Assembly: GCA_040954595.2 (NCBI GenBank)
Contig: CM082583.2
Coordinates: 8,680,001-8,744,000, forward strand
DNA length: 64,000 nucleotides
Reading direction: 5' to 3'
Origin: Balanoglossus misakiensis
Lineage: Eukaryota > Hemichordata
The position numbers and the translations under genes were made by a program. Shown here in pieces: positions 12,857 to 26,554 of the stretch. The stretch's first letter is position 1. Each line of letters starts with the position of its first letter. The notes below the pieces were generated by a model that did not search any database, was not told the origin of the DNA, and saw nothing but the letters and a program-made list of their open reading frames with translations.

Positions 12857-15800
12857 TAAACAAAAGGAAAACAAATTATGTGACTAGTCTCACGATTCAA
12901 GCTATTTATAAATTATTGACTCAGTTAGTCCTGGCATTTATCTACCTTCAATAATCTCTGGGGTCATGGTGTTGAGGCAAAGCCTTCCCTCTATTCATGG
13001 AAAATGTACCCTCACCTCTTGTATCCAACATGATTTGAGAAATGAGGACACTGCCCTTGTTTCCCTAACAAATTAGACGGATCAGACCACAGTCTCTGTC
13101 CATGGAGAGAATGCGATTAGACTGAGAGACACGCCCTTTCAGGTCTTTGGATCAATACTGATAATAAAAGAATTATCAAATGGGTTGAATCACATGCACC
13201 CTATACATACATTTGTAGACATCTGTATCCTGGCTGAAACCAAACCACAGAAAAACTGATAATTACACACTTTCTTCTGGTGATTACAAGCAAACCTTAC
13301 ACTGAGTCAGGTATGTTTTCAAGGGGAAGCCTCTTCGTATTTAGATGTGCATGTATTTCAACTATTTGGTTGCAAATTTCACACCAATATTTGCTTTCCT
13401 GACTCCAATTTGCAACATACTCGTGACTTCATATTATGTGGTTGAGTCTAATCTCTCACAAAAAATATGCATGTTTAATAACAAAGGTTGGAATTATCTA
13501 TCGATCTTGAATTCCATGTACCAGAGACTTGACTGGTGCTATCAAAGACACAATCCCTGAGAAAACAAAAGATAGCCACACCTACTACATGCCCTCAATC
13601 CTCTTATAGAGTAAATAAACTCACTCCCTTTTGATTATTTTCCCAAGCTCTTACATTCTCACCACAAAGGCATTTGTTCACTGCAAATCAGCCTTTCTGA
13701 GACTCAGCTACAATGACCACAATTTTCGCAATTAAGGTGCTTTCAGTTTTGTCTGATAATCTGATTACAGTCTTGTAACTTCTATCACTGATATTTGCAT
13801 AAATTGATCATTGATCTGGACCTGATGTAAGTGATTACACCACGGTTACGTGATTACACTAAGATAATTATGCAAAAACTGATTCAGTAAATTACATCAA
13901 TTTTAAATTTGTTCCTTGAAGGCACCGAGTAAAGAAATAGGGAAGAGAAACAACATATTATCTTCAACATTCACAGTCTTAGCCATCACATAAATCTCTC
14001 ATAATTCGATCAAATTAACAGCCCCTTCAAAAGCCATTTCCCTCTTGGACATACTGCTTCATTTATCATTTACATGGCAGGTGTTTGTGGGGAACTTTTG
14101 ACTACAACAGAAATACACACTACTCTTTGGCTCAACCAACCATGACAGAAATGCTGACTACATCACAGATCAACACTATATTTCAGAGCCTGGTAACTAC
14201 CACTATTGTTTCGAAATAGAATTTCCAATTAATTTCAATGGGGGGGGGGGGGGTATTCAACTCCCGACTGAACAGAAATTTACCATTCAACCATGGAGGT
14301 GCATGTACGTTGACCAGGCTACTTACAAATAATCATGAGTTATTGTATTTTAATAAATTTATGTGAGTTGTTTATTTATCGAATAATCAACAATACATGT
14401 ATAAGATTATCAGATAATACCGGTGTACTATTTCAATTTGTCAGTTTATTACCATGACTATTGGTCATTTTCTGTACTTGGAGATCTAGCATGATTGCTT
14501 TTTGAATTTACCACCATCAAATTGTGGCAATTATATATCTCAGTGACCTACATGTACATACAATTATGCAAAATCACCCTCAGTAAACATATTTTGCATT
14601 ATTTATTATGACAATTATAGATCCTGACGATCAATGATGTATGCCGAATCTGATATGCTCTCAAGGTTCAAATTACTGATGCGAAATACAAGCCTGTTCT
14701 CCCAAATCCCTACAGGATCGACATCGAAATTGCCAGTTATGCAATTTTTGAGGGTGTGGCTGCCCTGGGACATTGACCACAGTGCTTCAACACGCATCAT
14801 TAGACCTGAGCCGACAACGCTAAAACGTTTTTCCGACATACGTTTTCACGCACCCACTGAAAACATCAAATTGTCTTCACATCATTTACATAAATGAAGA
14901 GAGGACGTAATTATTTCTTATCTCGTTCCAGACCCAACCTTCTGACACTTCGACACGGTCGCTATTCTCACGGGTATTAGTATCGTCGGTCCACATGGCT
15001 TCACTGAAGGCTGCCCGGTTATTCAACTCTTATCACACACAACAGTACAATACACATGTGCACTTTTTTTCCTGGCATTTACAATGCAGTCAATGAACCA
15101 CAACACTGTAAATCCAGTGTTATACATTTCTTTTTTTATATGCAAAAGGATGGTACAAAAATTCATATTATAGCCACACCCTTTTTTCATTGGTCTTACA
15201 ATTTAGCTAGAAATCAATCCTTTTTGTTAAAACTGGGGTAAAGTTGGTATATGTTAATGTGCATGTCAGTTTGGTTTCTTTGCAGTATATGAGTCATTGT
15301 ATATAATGTTATGCGGTTAACTCCCAAAATGCTTCATCTCGAAATGATGAAGTAGTGTTATGACGCTCAAATTGTACAAAAAAATAACGAACAATCTATA
15401 ATTTATTAAAATAATTTTATTTCTCCGAACCTGGTGACAGAAGCCCTGGAGAAATAAACACTTTGCTGTACAGATGATACACAAAAATTGCATAAATGAT
15501 TAATTATATTATTCTGTCAAGAGATAGTATTTTGCCCCCTTTAAATGGCATTAGAAAGCAGACAAGGCAAAACCGGCCAAGGTTCAATAACTTCCATCAC
15601 TGTAGATACAGCCGCCTCTGGGCTCTGAACGCTGCTAAGTTCCTTCTCAGCAAGAATGCACCCACAAAAAGGGATTACATCAAAATCAATGAATGAACCA
15701 TTGTACTGATAAGATACATAAATACAAGCAAGAGCACACCTCCACTGTTTCTGTGGAAGGCGATACTAATTTGACATACGGCAGGACCCTAGTCATCGCC

Positions 15801-16860
15801 TCTGCATTTGCAGATGGGGGCGACTGTTTCAAATCGGGCTGAATGCACTCTATTGTGCGATGCCCAGACACAACATTCCTCTGCCCGACTTCAGACAGTT
15901 ACTTCATGGGATTTCTGGCTCAGCCCCGCGACCTTGCTTGACCTCTCACACATCTGCATCTGCGAAAGGATTGATTTCTGAGCCGTGAGTCACGGAGATC
16001 GAAGAAATCTGTCTTTGTACTTTCTTATATAGATCTACAGAATAAAAAGGGATCTTTTTGTGCTTGAAATGGATTCGATTTTCATGTATTACCGTAATAA
16101 CCACCGATTCTAGCAAAGACAAGACAATAACGGACATCAAACTGGACTGTTTTTCGTGAAATTTATTTGTGCTAATGGGCTATCTGATTTCACAATTTCC
16201 AGTAAAAATATTAAATATAATTTTATGTGCTGAACTCTCACAAAATAAAATTTGTTGTGATTGTAAAATTACAAGACCAGGCCTTTCAAGAACTTTTCTG
16301 ATTAATATTTTTATATTTTATATGCCCACGTATTGGTAACTTGAGCTGGCGCAAAAACATCTAAAACTGAAACGTAAATATTAATGGCGAAAATAAACCT
16401 CAACAACGATGAGAGGAATTTCACTTCTTGAATTCACTTTACAGTTTACAGCACCCACAATGCACCACTGTTTCTATTCCCCTGTGGTCTATGCCAAGGT
16501 CACTGACACAGCCCATGCAAGACAATGAACAATATTAATCAGTGCCCAACATTCCACAGGAAGACAGTCATTAACTGCTAAGAAAAATGAAAGCATAATT
16601 TGAATACTGGCATGCACAGTTTATTGATGTATATATGTGTACTGGTTCTGACAATGTTTTCACTGTACAACACACAGTGCAAACACTGATTTTGATTTGA
16701 ACACCCACAATGGAATGGAGCGACCCATAGCTTACAGCAGTCATTTATGCAACTGGTAATAGAGGTTTGGGAGACAGACCTATTGTAGACAATGCAAATC
16801 TGCATGTGAATAAGGGCAACAGAGACATGTATCACCTGTGTAGGACATTGCTTTAATCTG

Positions 16861-16938
16861 ATTGGTCAAGTACATGGCTGGCTCTGCTTTGCTATTGGCC
16901 AGCAAGAAGGCATTCAATCTATACATGCATGGGATTGG
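16861..16938 (-). promoter_or_regulatory. Cluster of three CCAAT boxes, candidate MYO9 promoter
   Basis: ATTGG on the plus strand (CCAAT on minus) occurs at 16861-16865, 16894-16898 and 16934-16938, spaced 33 and 40 bp. Spaced CCAAT boxes are typical of NF-Y promoters. Their orientation would suit the minus-strand MYO9 gene, whose 5' UTR is spliced. No transcript evidence supports this. Confidence 0.2.
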
Positions 16939-18509
16939 TCAAAAGCGATAGTTTTTGCATATTTAGATTATGTTCTGTCTCGTGGATGCCCTGTCAGCCA
17001 TTTTCGTGTTTGCCACTGGTCAGGATAGACCTTGTCAACTTCTCTGATATTTCTGATACTGACTATAGGGATACTGAACGTTAACTTTGTGTCATAGTTT
17101 GACCATGGTTATAAGCTGCTCCCATGGAAACCACTACAGAAGCAGGTATGTACAAAAGTTTCTCCAGCAGTGGCTACAAAACATGACAAAATAGAGAGCT
17201 GGTCTCACCGGAGAAGACACACTTCTATTGTTGAATGAGGTCACTTCTATTTCCATACAATATGTCAAATAATATCAACAGAAAGTCCCCCCCCCCCCCT
17301 CTACTGTCCATGTATACTGGATTCCAGATTAAAGAGTCTATATCTCCAATTGCAATGATGTTATTCCAGAAAAAGGCAGATAACAAATACAGCTGGGAAA
17401 ATTACAATGGACCTGGGAATAAATTGCCTATATTCTCCACTAATTTGGGAATCACAGAGATAATTACGTTGATTATGATTGATCGTAAGGCTGGAAAATG
17501 TCAGTGATTTTGATATAAGTCTGAAATTACGGTAAATAGGTCACTAGTGCCTCTACTGTCACTAGTGTCAGATCAGGAAAGGGCTCAGCGAGTGTTCATC
17601 CAATGTAAAATCATAGACCTCTTGAAAACTGATATCTCTGAGCACTGTACACATAATGAACCTATCAGAGTGTATTGTTACCCAAAGCTGTGTGGAATAA
17701 CTGTTCACTTTAGAAGCTTTTCAATGCTTCTAATAGTTGATAATGATATTTATATATGTATGACAGCTTTCAGTTCTTATGTCTGGGTCACTGGTTACTA
17801 AAATGGGATACATGTAACTTGTATGTCTGCTTGTTACAGGTTATACATCAACAGTAATGATGTTCATTTCATCTTTCTTGCCAGGCAATCAGTCCATATG
17901 ATCATTACCAAAACTGCAATACACACGGACCGTGAACCTCCGGGACTTAACAGCTGAGTCAAGTCATTGGTAATAGCATCGGATACGGAAGTGGAGTAAT
18001 GGTATTAGGAAAGAAGGACGCTGTGCACTGTAGTCTATGAAAGTATTTGTAAGTATTTGATTTTATTCCCCCCCCCCCCCCCCCCGATTTCGCCTGACTT
18101 CAGCTATGTCCATTTCATATATATTTACATGTCTCTCTTCGCACTCCACTTAGCGACTTGCGCTTTAGATTTCGGGCAGTTTATGTGTCTTGAGCTTAGG
18201 TATTAAAGTATGTTCATCGAATGCCGATCAGCATAATCCATATCCTGGATCCCAGTAGTTTGGCGACGATCGAGACAGGAATCAGCTGTCGCGCGCGTGG
18301 ACCTCAACTCGGCGAATTCATTGCAACGCCCAGAAAAGGCTTTCATTCAGATTCATGGGTGAAAACCGATATGGCGTTTAAAATAGTAATCACAGTAGTC
18401 CTTGTGTGATTATACTTGTCTCAACATCCCGAAAGGCCGGTCGGGGTTTAAATCCACACAACGTGAAGGTGTTGATCACTTTGTATTGGAAATCTAGAAG
18501 CTATTGTTT

Positions 18510-18538
18510 ACACGTTCACACCTTGTTCTTGAACGTGT
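18510..18538. repeat. Short inverted repeat, 9-bp arms
   Basis: ACACGTTCA and TGAACGTGT are separated by 11 bases. It could be a chance palindrome or a binding site for a dimeric factor. Confidence 0.35.
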
Positions 18539-21500
18539 GAACGTCAAATCATCAGATACACGTCGACAAAAACAATACCAGCAACGGAACAGATCTGATG
18601 ACTACTGACCCAAACTGTATAGAAAACACCCACTACCAACTACCGATACAAGCCACCAGTGTATTAGTAATTCGATCTACTACACCCTTTTTGCAAAAAA
18701 AGTTGTTCCGATCAGCCTCATGCAAACAAACTTTCCGGCGATATAAACCCCTCATCAACAAATTATTCTCACACAGATCTCAACATTACCTTATTCTTGA
18801 TCTACATGTCGGTGATTCTGTACTGAATAAGTTGTCCACAGGTCCTCTAAAACGAGGAAAATGAACTTATTCGGCCCTCCACAAGCGTCGATCGTAACAC
18901 AACAACTCCACTCAGAATGTCAGAGTTCTTCTTGATGATCATGAAACCCCGGAAGTGACTTACGACGGATGCAACTGAAAATTAGCATATAATTTAAATA
19001 TCTCTCCCCTAACATATCACCGCCTGAGGCGCTGTTCAAAAGTTGAAAGGCAGTGCAGAGACAAAATATCTGGTGTATTTAAAGGTAAATCATGTAACAT
19101 AGCATATATTTATTGTGTCATGTTTTAGGAGAAACTGCAGTCAAAATACTGACCAAATATATATCAAAATAACAGGCAAAAGTCATGGCTTCAGTCAGAG
19201 ATCTATATCGGTTTGCAATCAATTTTGAACCTAGCTGAAATTGTCCTGTCTCAATAAAGTCTGTTGGGGGGATTCATCTGCCATCAGGATTTCATTCCGC
19301 AGAGACCTGTCGCCAGGCTAATTCCCCCCCCGACATGAAAGTCCGGCTGACTTAATGAGCTCTTGTTATTAATAAAAGCCCCATCCTGGAGGCTCTTCTG
19401 CTTTCCCAACACAATGCTCTCTCCACTCACTACGAGCACCATCAATTCTGCGGAAACACGACCACCAGATCAGTGCTATCGGCAGTCGCAAATCAAATCA
19501 ACAGGGACACCAACAGTGAAGACGGTTGTGGAATAATCTCTGCTGTAAACCGCCATCGCGAGGAAACTGACATGCAATTTCAGCAAATCAGCGACACAGT
19601 TGTTGGCAGAATTTGCTGTCCAGGAAATTGACATATGTCGTAGTCGAGCAAGAAGCAGTCGTTCTAAATGCCAAGCCAGCAGGGGTGACTTGTAAACGTT
19701 CAAGAAGTACTACACACACAAATTGTGATTTTTAAAAACATTGAAGCACATTATCTTTATTCTCCATGTCAGTGAAACATCCAGAAACCTTCCCCGGAAG
19801 GCACATCATCTCCAAAAAGGATTTGCTGAAGAGTTTTAGATTTTAACAGCTATGAAAGGATTATACATGAGCAGATTGATTGAACAGAAATCTATAAACA
19901 TCATCCATATATTAAACTGCATACACAAGTGTATAAATGTTCTTTTCATTTAAATTTAATAACACGAACATACACATAGACATGAAGCATGCAAAAAATA
20001 TCAAACTCTTGTGAAAATCATGTTTGGATATAACAAATACTATCAAACTTTGGATTGCATTCTTAAAGCTTGAACACTGGCATTGGGGTGAAATACAGCT
20101 GTATGACATGAAAAAGCCACTGAACTACAAATACAAGGCAATTTATCTCTCGTAAAGTGCTGAAATTACCGCAAATTTGGCTATAAATTACAGCAGACTG
20201 CAATGCTTAAAGATACCACTGTGACAAATATGGCCACACTATTGAATATATTGAACAGAAATAGAACCCCATTGCTGTAAAGGGCTCTTAAATTTGCACC
20301 CAGAACTATACAGAAGCCATGTTGTTGATCACAATTTTTTTCTATGTACAATGCAGTGAAAATATTATTTAAACAGCAAAGTGAATAAATATGGAGATAT
20401 ATTTCTCATTTAATACAGAAAATTTATTTAAAGAACACATATTACTGTCGGAGATTTTCAAGGGCTGCAATGCCAAAATATACATGCGTCAGTACAGATT
20501 AACAGTAAATTTTGATAAACTATTTCATGTATGAATTCTACATTTGATATTGACAGTAATTGTCATCATCAAAGATACCTGTTTTACAAGTGCAGTTCAC
20601 TTGAAGATGTCAAACATCAAGAAGAATAACTTGGATTAAAAAAATTATTTCTAGCATGAAATGCACTTCATAAAGATCACTCCATCAGTGTGATTGTTTT
20701 CTTTGCATTATCGTATTTGAATTGCATAATCACTATAAGGTGCTCAGAATCTAACATGATAAAGTGAGGCTCATTATAATTTGCAGCGTAGTGTGAATGA
20801 GAGAGGATGGTTATTTGCCATACAAACAATGCAACAAGTGTCAGATAGATTACACTGGACTTAGACTAAAATAATACTTCACATAAATATTAAGTTTTCT
20901 GCAAAACCAAACAGCTTTGCGCTGTCGAGACTTTTACAGTTAGTTATTAATCTATTTACAGTAATGTGAACAAAGAGACAAACTCAAGAATATTCACAGG
21001 TACTAACGCAAGTTTATGCTAATCAGTTTGTTACAAAAAAATCAAAACATATTTTCAAAATAATACTTGCTCCTTGGTTAGGACAACTGTCATGAATACA
21101 TTAGCTTGCAGGGACAATCATAACTTTTTAGGGGGAGGTATTCTCTTATGGAAATAAGGTCATTCAGATTCTGTTTACTGAAAATATCGTGGTAAATAAT
21201 TTGTGTTCCACTTCCACTGGTTGCCGGGTGGGGCTAGACTTGACACATTCGTTTCCAGCAATAGGGAGCTTAACATTCTCTTGGTTCTGACCTGCAAAGG
21301 AAAAAAAGCGATACATTGTTGTTATATTTTGAGCTGGTAAAAGGGCATCAGCAACCTGGTCTATGTGAGGCACAGGAAGAGACAATGTGCATGTATTCTG
21401 ATTAAAGGACCAGAAGAGTGAGAAGACCATTACACCAGGCTTTGCAAACGTCTGTCACCCCATAAGAGATTACCACAAAGTCTTTTGTCTAGGCACCATA

Positions 21501-21726
21501 TGTCTCCAAAAGAGAATAAACATGTAGTATACTGCCATAATTAATGCATTACTATTATTATAAAATGGAATAATAACAAAGAGTCCTTTAACAATTGTGC
21601 ATTTTTAACAATAATATACATGTACCCAATAAAGTACAGATGAATTGATCTCTCAGAAGCCATTTTATATACATAATTACCTTACATTCAGTGTAAGCAC
21701 TACTCACCGTAACTGTAGTATCACTT

Positions 21727-22982
21727 TTATCTCGTATTATTGACATCGAACACTGTCATATCATCTTCCTCATCTTCTTGATCTAATGGCGCCATTTCCA
21801 TATCACCCCCTGGCGTGGTCAGTACACCATACTTCTTTGATTTACTTCGTTTTCTCCTTAACCTTCAGAATAAAACAATATGAGTTAGAAGAATGCACAG
21901 ATTTGGGGGGGGGGGGGGTCAATGGCATAAAATGAGATGGATCAGTACACAGAGTTGCTATGGTAGCCGACAGGTGTGTAACAAGCAGGACATGTTGATT
22001 ACATCCATGTACATGCAGAAGAAATGCATTTGACCAGTAATGCCAAAATAAGCCTCATTTTGCAACAATTTCGTATCATCAGTGATCACACAATGCAGTT
22101 GCATAGGGGGGGGGGGGACAAGTCAATGTTTCTCCAAATTTACATGTCATCAACCTTTAAACCCTGTGCCATGATCCTAACCATAGCAATCGTCATTTTG
22201 GTTGTTCTCCAGGCAATTACTGAAAGTGGGAGTCTGCACCCCTGGCACACAGCTATCTCCGAAGAACAGACTCGGCTGGAACACGGAAGATTAAGGGGAG
22301 ACGGCGACGGTGTATCAACTCGAAGTTTGACCGGTCATTGTGTGTAGGCTATTAATAACTCCTGACATACTGATCACGGGGACACGTGTACAATTTACAA
22401 CAAACTGAATTACAAATACAATAGAGTTCGGCAACTGTTGAGTGTTGTGATACGTGGCCGGGCCTGGACTGTTTGCACGCAGCCCAACTTCCAGGCACTT
22501 TGAGCCGAATGTACCGTGCACATACAACCTACGGTAAATTTGATACCCTGAACGAGGGAAAAACCGTAAAATTAAACAGAATCTTCCACAAGAAAAGTCG
22601 GCGCTTACCTCACGGCTCTGAATACGAAATAGACAACAACAATAGCTGTGACGCCGACCAACACGTACATCATCCGTTTCACGACATCAGAATTCGTGTT
22701 AAAGAGGTACGGGATGCCGCTGTTCGGGCTTTTCCCAGAAGGGTCTGTTTCGTTTTTTGACTTGTTAGTCTCATTATGTTTTGGCTGAATATTGTCATTT
22801 GCGTCATTCACTGACAAATTGTCCTGCTGTGCTTGTTGGTCTTCCGCCACCTCCTTTTTCACCTCAGGCGCCTCTGTGACTTCATTATCTCTCCGTGATA
22901 TACTGTGAACTCCTGATCCAGCTTCCAAACAAGCTACAAGTAAAATCAACAAAGTTCCCAATACAATATAAAAGTTCTTCAT
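21727..22982 (-). CDS. FAM174A: FAM174 family type I membrane protein
   Basis: This is a small secretory-pathway membrane protein; human FAM174 proteins are associated with the Golgi. Two coding exons, 22982-22609 and 21862-21727 (TAA at 21729-21727), splice within an Arg codon (AG|G) to give 169 residues, close to human FAM174A/B. Residues 1-22 form a hydrophobic signal peptide. Residues 23-100 are a polar, acidic luminal part with several N-X-S/T sites. Residues about 104-124 form the transmembrane segment (ending YFVFRAVR). A basic stretch follows (RLRRKRSKSKK) and then the family signature YGVLTT, DMEMAPLDQEDEEDD and a VFD end. The short C-terminal tail is the most conserved part and matches FAM174A best. 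The ATG at 22982 begins the signal peptide. The 3' UTR probably extends left into AT-rich sequence. Confidence 0.93.
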
Positions 22983-23587
22983 GTTTTTGGCTGAAAACTA
23001 GCTTTCCTTCGCGAAATGTAACATCACAAACCCAACATCCGTCGTGGAACTAAAAATGGCAGTTCCTGACGTCACCAGTTTTGCTCCCTAGTAGAATGTT
23101 TATTATCAATACGGCTCAGACATGTGTTTCCCTTTAAACTTGCGCTTCGGTAAAGACATTTCCTCTTGACTAGTTTATGGGCATCAGAAAACTGTCTAAA
23201 TCAATTGAGGATGCAGAATGGCCAAACCAATAGATTGATGCAATGATCTTTTCCATCATGTTCACCCCCGGTGTTCACCATTAATAATTGTTTTCTGTTG
23301 CATATCAACTAGTTTCTCGCTGTAGGCCTAAACAAGCTAAATTACTGGGTAAATAGTCAAAAATACATATACCACCATACGTCAATCATGTTCATCAGAA
23401 GGGCATACAGCAGCGAGTTGGGATAGTGCTCTCATGTAGCCGATAAAACGTCACCATAAAAACAAAAGAATCCTCAGTAGATGGCAATTACTGCCATCAC
23501 CGGCAAATGTTGCTTGATCTTTCTTCTTACAGAAAGCATGCGATGGCCACAATTCATCTTGGCCTTCGTCGACAGAGAATATCCATT

Positions 23588-23589
<2 letters not shown>

Positions 23590-23684
<95 letters not shown>
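23590..23684. repeat. (GAT)n microsatellite
   Basis: This is an essentially perfect GAT array of about 31 units. It gives artificial Asp, Met or His runs in the frames crossing it. Confidence 0.97.
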
Positions 23685-23685
<1 letters not shown>

Positions 23686-26394
23686 ATGTCAAAAATAGTA
23701 AAGTTTTCAAGTATCAGACAACTGCGATTGTGGGTGTCCCATATAGGCCTAAAGATGGCCTATTGGACAGAAGAAAAACGTTAACACTTTAGATTTTGGC
23801 ATTTTGAAATGTGAGCTTGAATGTGCTCAAGGGCTGAGAAAATTGTAAAATTAAACCCGGTGCAACCGTAAATTGCCGTACATTTTCAGAGGCAGTCGTT
23901 GTAATCGAAGGTAGATGGCGTGTACACCCGAAAAATACTAGTACACATCGTGTTCACTGCGCTGACAATATTGAAGTACAAGTCCGATCAATCGCCAAGG
24001 TGTGGTTCGATACGGTGTACATGTACTCTGTTGCCTTTGGCTTGCTCATTTCGATCTTTGAATGAAATAATCGCCTTTTGAACGTCGATTCTTGAAGCGG
24101 AAATTCCCAAGGATTCCTCGCCCGCTTTTCCGCAATTAGCGAATTTTTTGGGGCGCTGGGAAAAGTATTTAATTCGCCAAGAGATGCCCCCTGGAACTAT
24201 AGCGTGGAGTATTTTTCTTCAGAATCTGTATGATAGCTGAGATGTGTCAACCCGCAGGCTGTCCCCGGGCAATTGGGTCGATGATGATGGATCCACAGTA
24301 TTGAAAATGTGTCGTGTCCTTCTACGGATGACATTAAAAAGAAGATCTGTGTTCCAATACATTCGATACAGTTGTGTTGTTGCCATGAGTCTGTACAAAT
24401 CCCCGAGTTCGATAAGGAATTTAGAATTGAACGCTGTGTGTTGCCAATGGCCGGCGCTGGCGGCAAAGCACTCTTGAAGTCCCCCAGTAACTGACTCAAG
24501 GGAAATAATCTCTACTGGATCGAAATGGTGCCCCTTTAGGTGAATCGATTAAAATAAGATTTGTTAGCTGTTGAAAAATCTTTCTTCAAAGTTTTTCTCT
24601 GGATCTATCTTATCCGTCGATCGGCACCGCCAAGCGAGCAAGCGGTCGATTCCTATACAAAACTGTTTTTTTTTTCCTGCGAAATAAAAACATACCATAG
24701 GCCTAATGGCTTTTCGTCTAGAAAAATCACTCTCGTACGAAATGATTTTCAATCTCGGCTATTAGAGCAATGGAACGGATCCGCCATACTTAGCGAAAGA
24801 TGGGGAGCAGTCCTGGAAGATAAACGTCAAGATCCCCGCGATTTTTTTTACAAAATCACACGGTGTCACACTTTTGCTGTACATTTGTCCGGTAGTAACC
24901 CATTTCCTCCTGCCAATCATACGCCTGATACGTCACGTTCAAGTATCACCCTTGACACTTCATTTTATTCCTGAAACTTTAATCTCTCTCCGGAGGAGCT
25001 CGATCTGCGCGAGAAAATAAATACGGGGTGCTCGGTTTATGCTACGGGCGTAAAAGTGTTTTTGTAGATTGATGCTGTTACAAATCCGTTCCAACCCGTA
25101 TAATCAAAGGAAATCAGGTTAAGCGTTATTCAAAACTCGGTTTCCCTGCAAATAGGTTGAGAAATAATTGGGTTAATGCAGTCATGTAGGGCAATGTTAT
25201 TCGGCAATTAGAACAAACGTATCATTGAGATATCTCATCTTCAAATCAGAGAGTGAAACACCATGATAATAATATCGCCGAGTTGCACGTCCAGGCGAGC
25301 GAACAGGTGATTATTGATTTGATTATGGTTTTCTTTTGTCGATTGTGCGTCGTGCGCACCGTACCCGCTTGATTGAAATGCCACGCACACACCGAATATT
25401 TGTCGGGAACTCATGGTGTGCAACCCAAAAGTGGAAAGTATAAATTAATATTTCGACTTATTTTGTCCCGGAAACCTGCTGCGTCAGTGTGGCTTCATTA
25501 GATTCACAGGCATGCGTTTCCATGCTGCTTGCATGTATATTGCTAGGAGTCTAGTAAAACCCACACACACCTGTACAACAGCACATGTACAATGTGTGAC
25601 GCTGTGATTGAGCGTTTCCTCGGTGATTCTGAACAAAATTGGGGTTTCCGCAGCCCACGGCGTGATAGTTGGATTAATATATGCCCGAACCATAGTTTTA
25701 TGAGTATGTAAAAACAGTGTCACAGGTTCATGAAACACATGCAGTAGTTTGACACGTCGACGCGAATATACCTTCAAGTTGCTTCACGTATTTATTTCCC
25801 ATATTGATCGTAAATTCGATGAAAGCGGTTTTATTTGTATGTTCAACATATCAAGACTCGCGAACAAAGCTTATTCCACCGTACCCTTTTTCAATCCTAT
25901 TTATTTTAAAGATGGTCAGGTTCGTTCTTTTTTTCTTTCTTTTATTGGTCTGAAACCCCTGTCGTTCTCGTCAGACACATCTTCAGTCCGCTGTTGAAAC
26001 GCTCTCGTCTCTTCACGACGACAAGAAGAGACCAATTTCCGAAAGTGGGATGGAAAACCCCCAAGAGCCAAGTTCATTCTCTGCATACACCGGAGATGCG
26101 CTTGCCTTCTGGTCACGGATCCACGTCACCGTTGACTGTTACTATCTTTGAAGCCAACGTCATGCATGATGACGTCTTGTGGTGATGATTAGGGTGTATA
26201 TGCTCCGAGTAATTACTGGGTCGTGTCACGCCGGGAGGAAAATTAACCGTGATACAGAGTCGTTCACTTTCCAACTACGAAATGGCAGCCTCGAAATGTA
26301 CAGCGCATGCATGGTAATATTAACATTCCAAAATTTTCGTGTACTTAGCAGCATTTTTTAGGCTGAACATCAAAAATCGCAACAGAATTTTTTT

Positions 26395-26484
26395 ATTCAT
26401 TCATTCATTCATTCATTCATTCATTCATTCATTCATTCATTCATTCATTCATTCATTCATTCATTCATTCATTCATTCATTCAT

Positions 26485-26551
<67 letters not shown>

Positions 26552-26554
26552 TTT
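26395..26554. repeat. Compound (ATTC)n-(ATTT)n microsatellite
   Basis: Perfect ATTC units run to about 26482 and then switch to ATTT units to 26554. The change of unit inside one continuous array suggests that one array arose from the other by point change and expansion. Confidence 0.97.

Larger units (their letters stand above)
12857..21726. other. Intergenic or MYO9 5'-UTR-intron region without recognised genes
   Basis: No coding region was recognised. The stretch holds G/C homopolymers (14239-14252, 17286-17300, 18069-18085), three clustered ATTGG boxes near 16.9 kb, and a very AT-rich part at about 19.7-21.7 kb that probably includes the FAM174 3' UTR. The undiscovered first MYO9 exon and promoter may be here. 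Confidence 0.5.

Noticed and set aside
23474-23784. Poly-His, poly-Asp and poly-Met ORFs
   Set aside because: They are artefacts of the GAT array in different frames.
24561-24974. Plus-strand ORF of 137 codons
   Set aside because: No motif, no supporting splice or promoter signals, and composition like the surrounding intergenic DNA.
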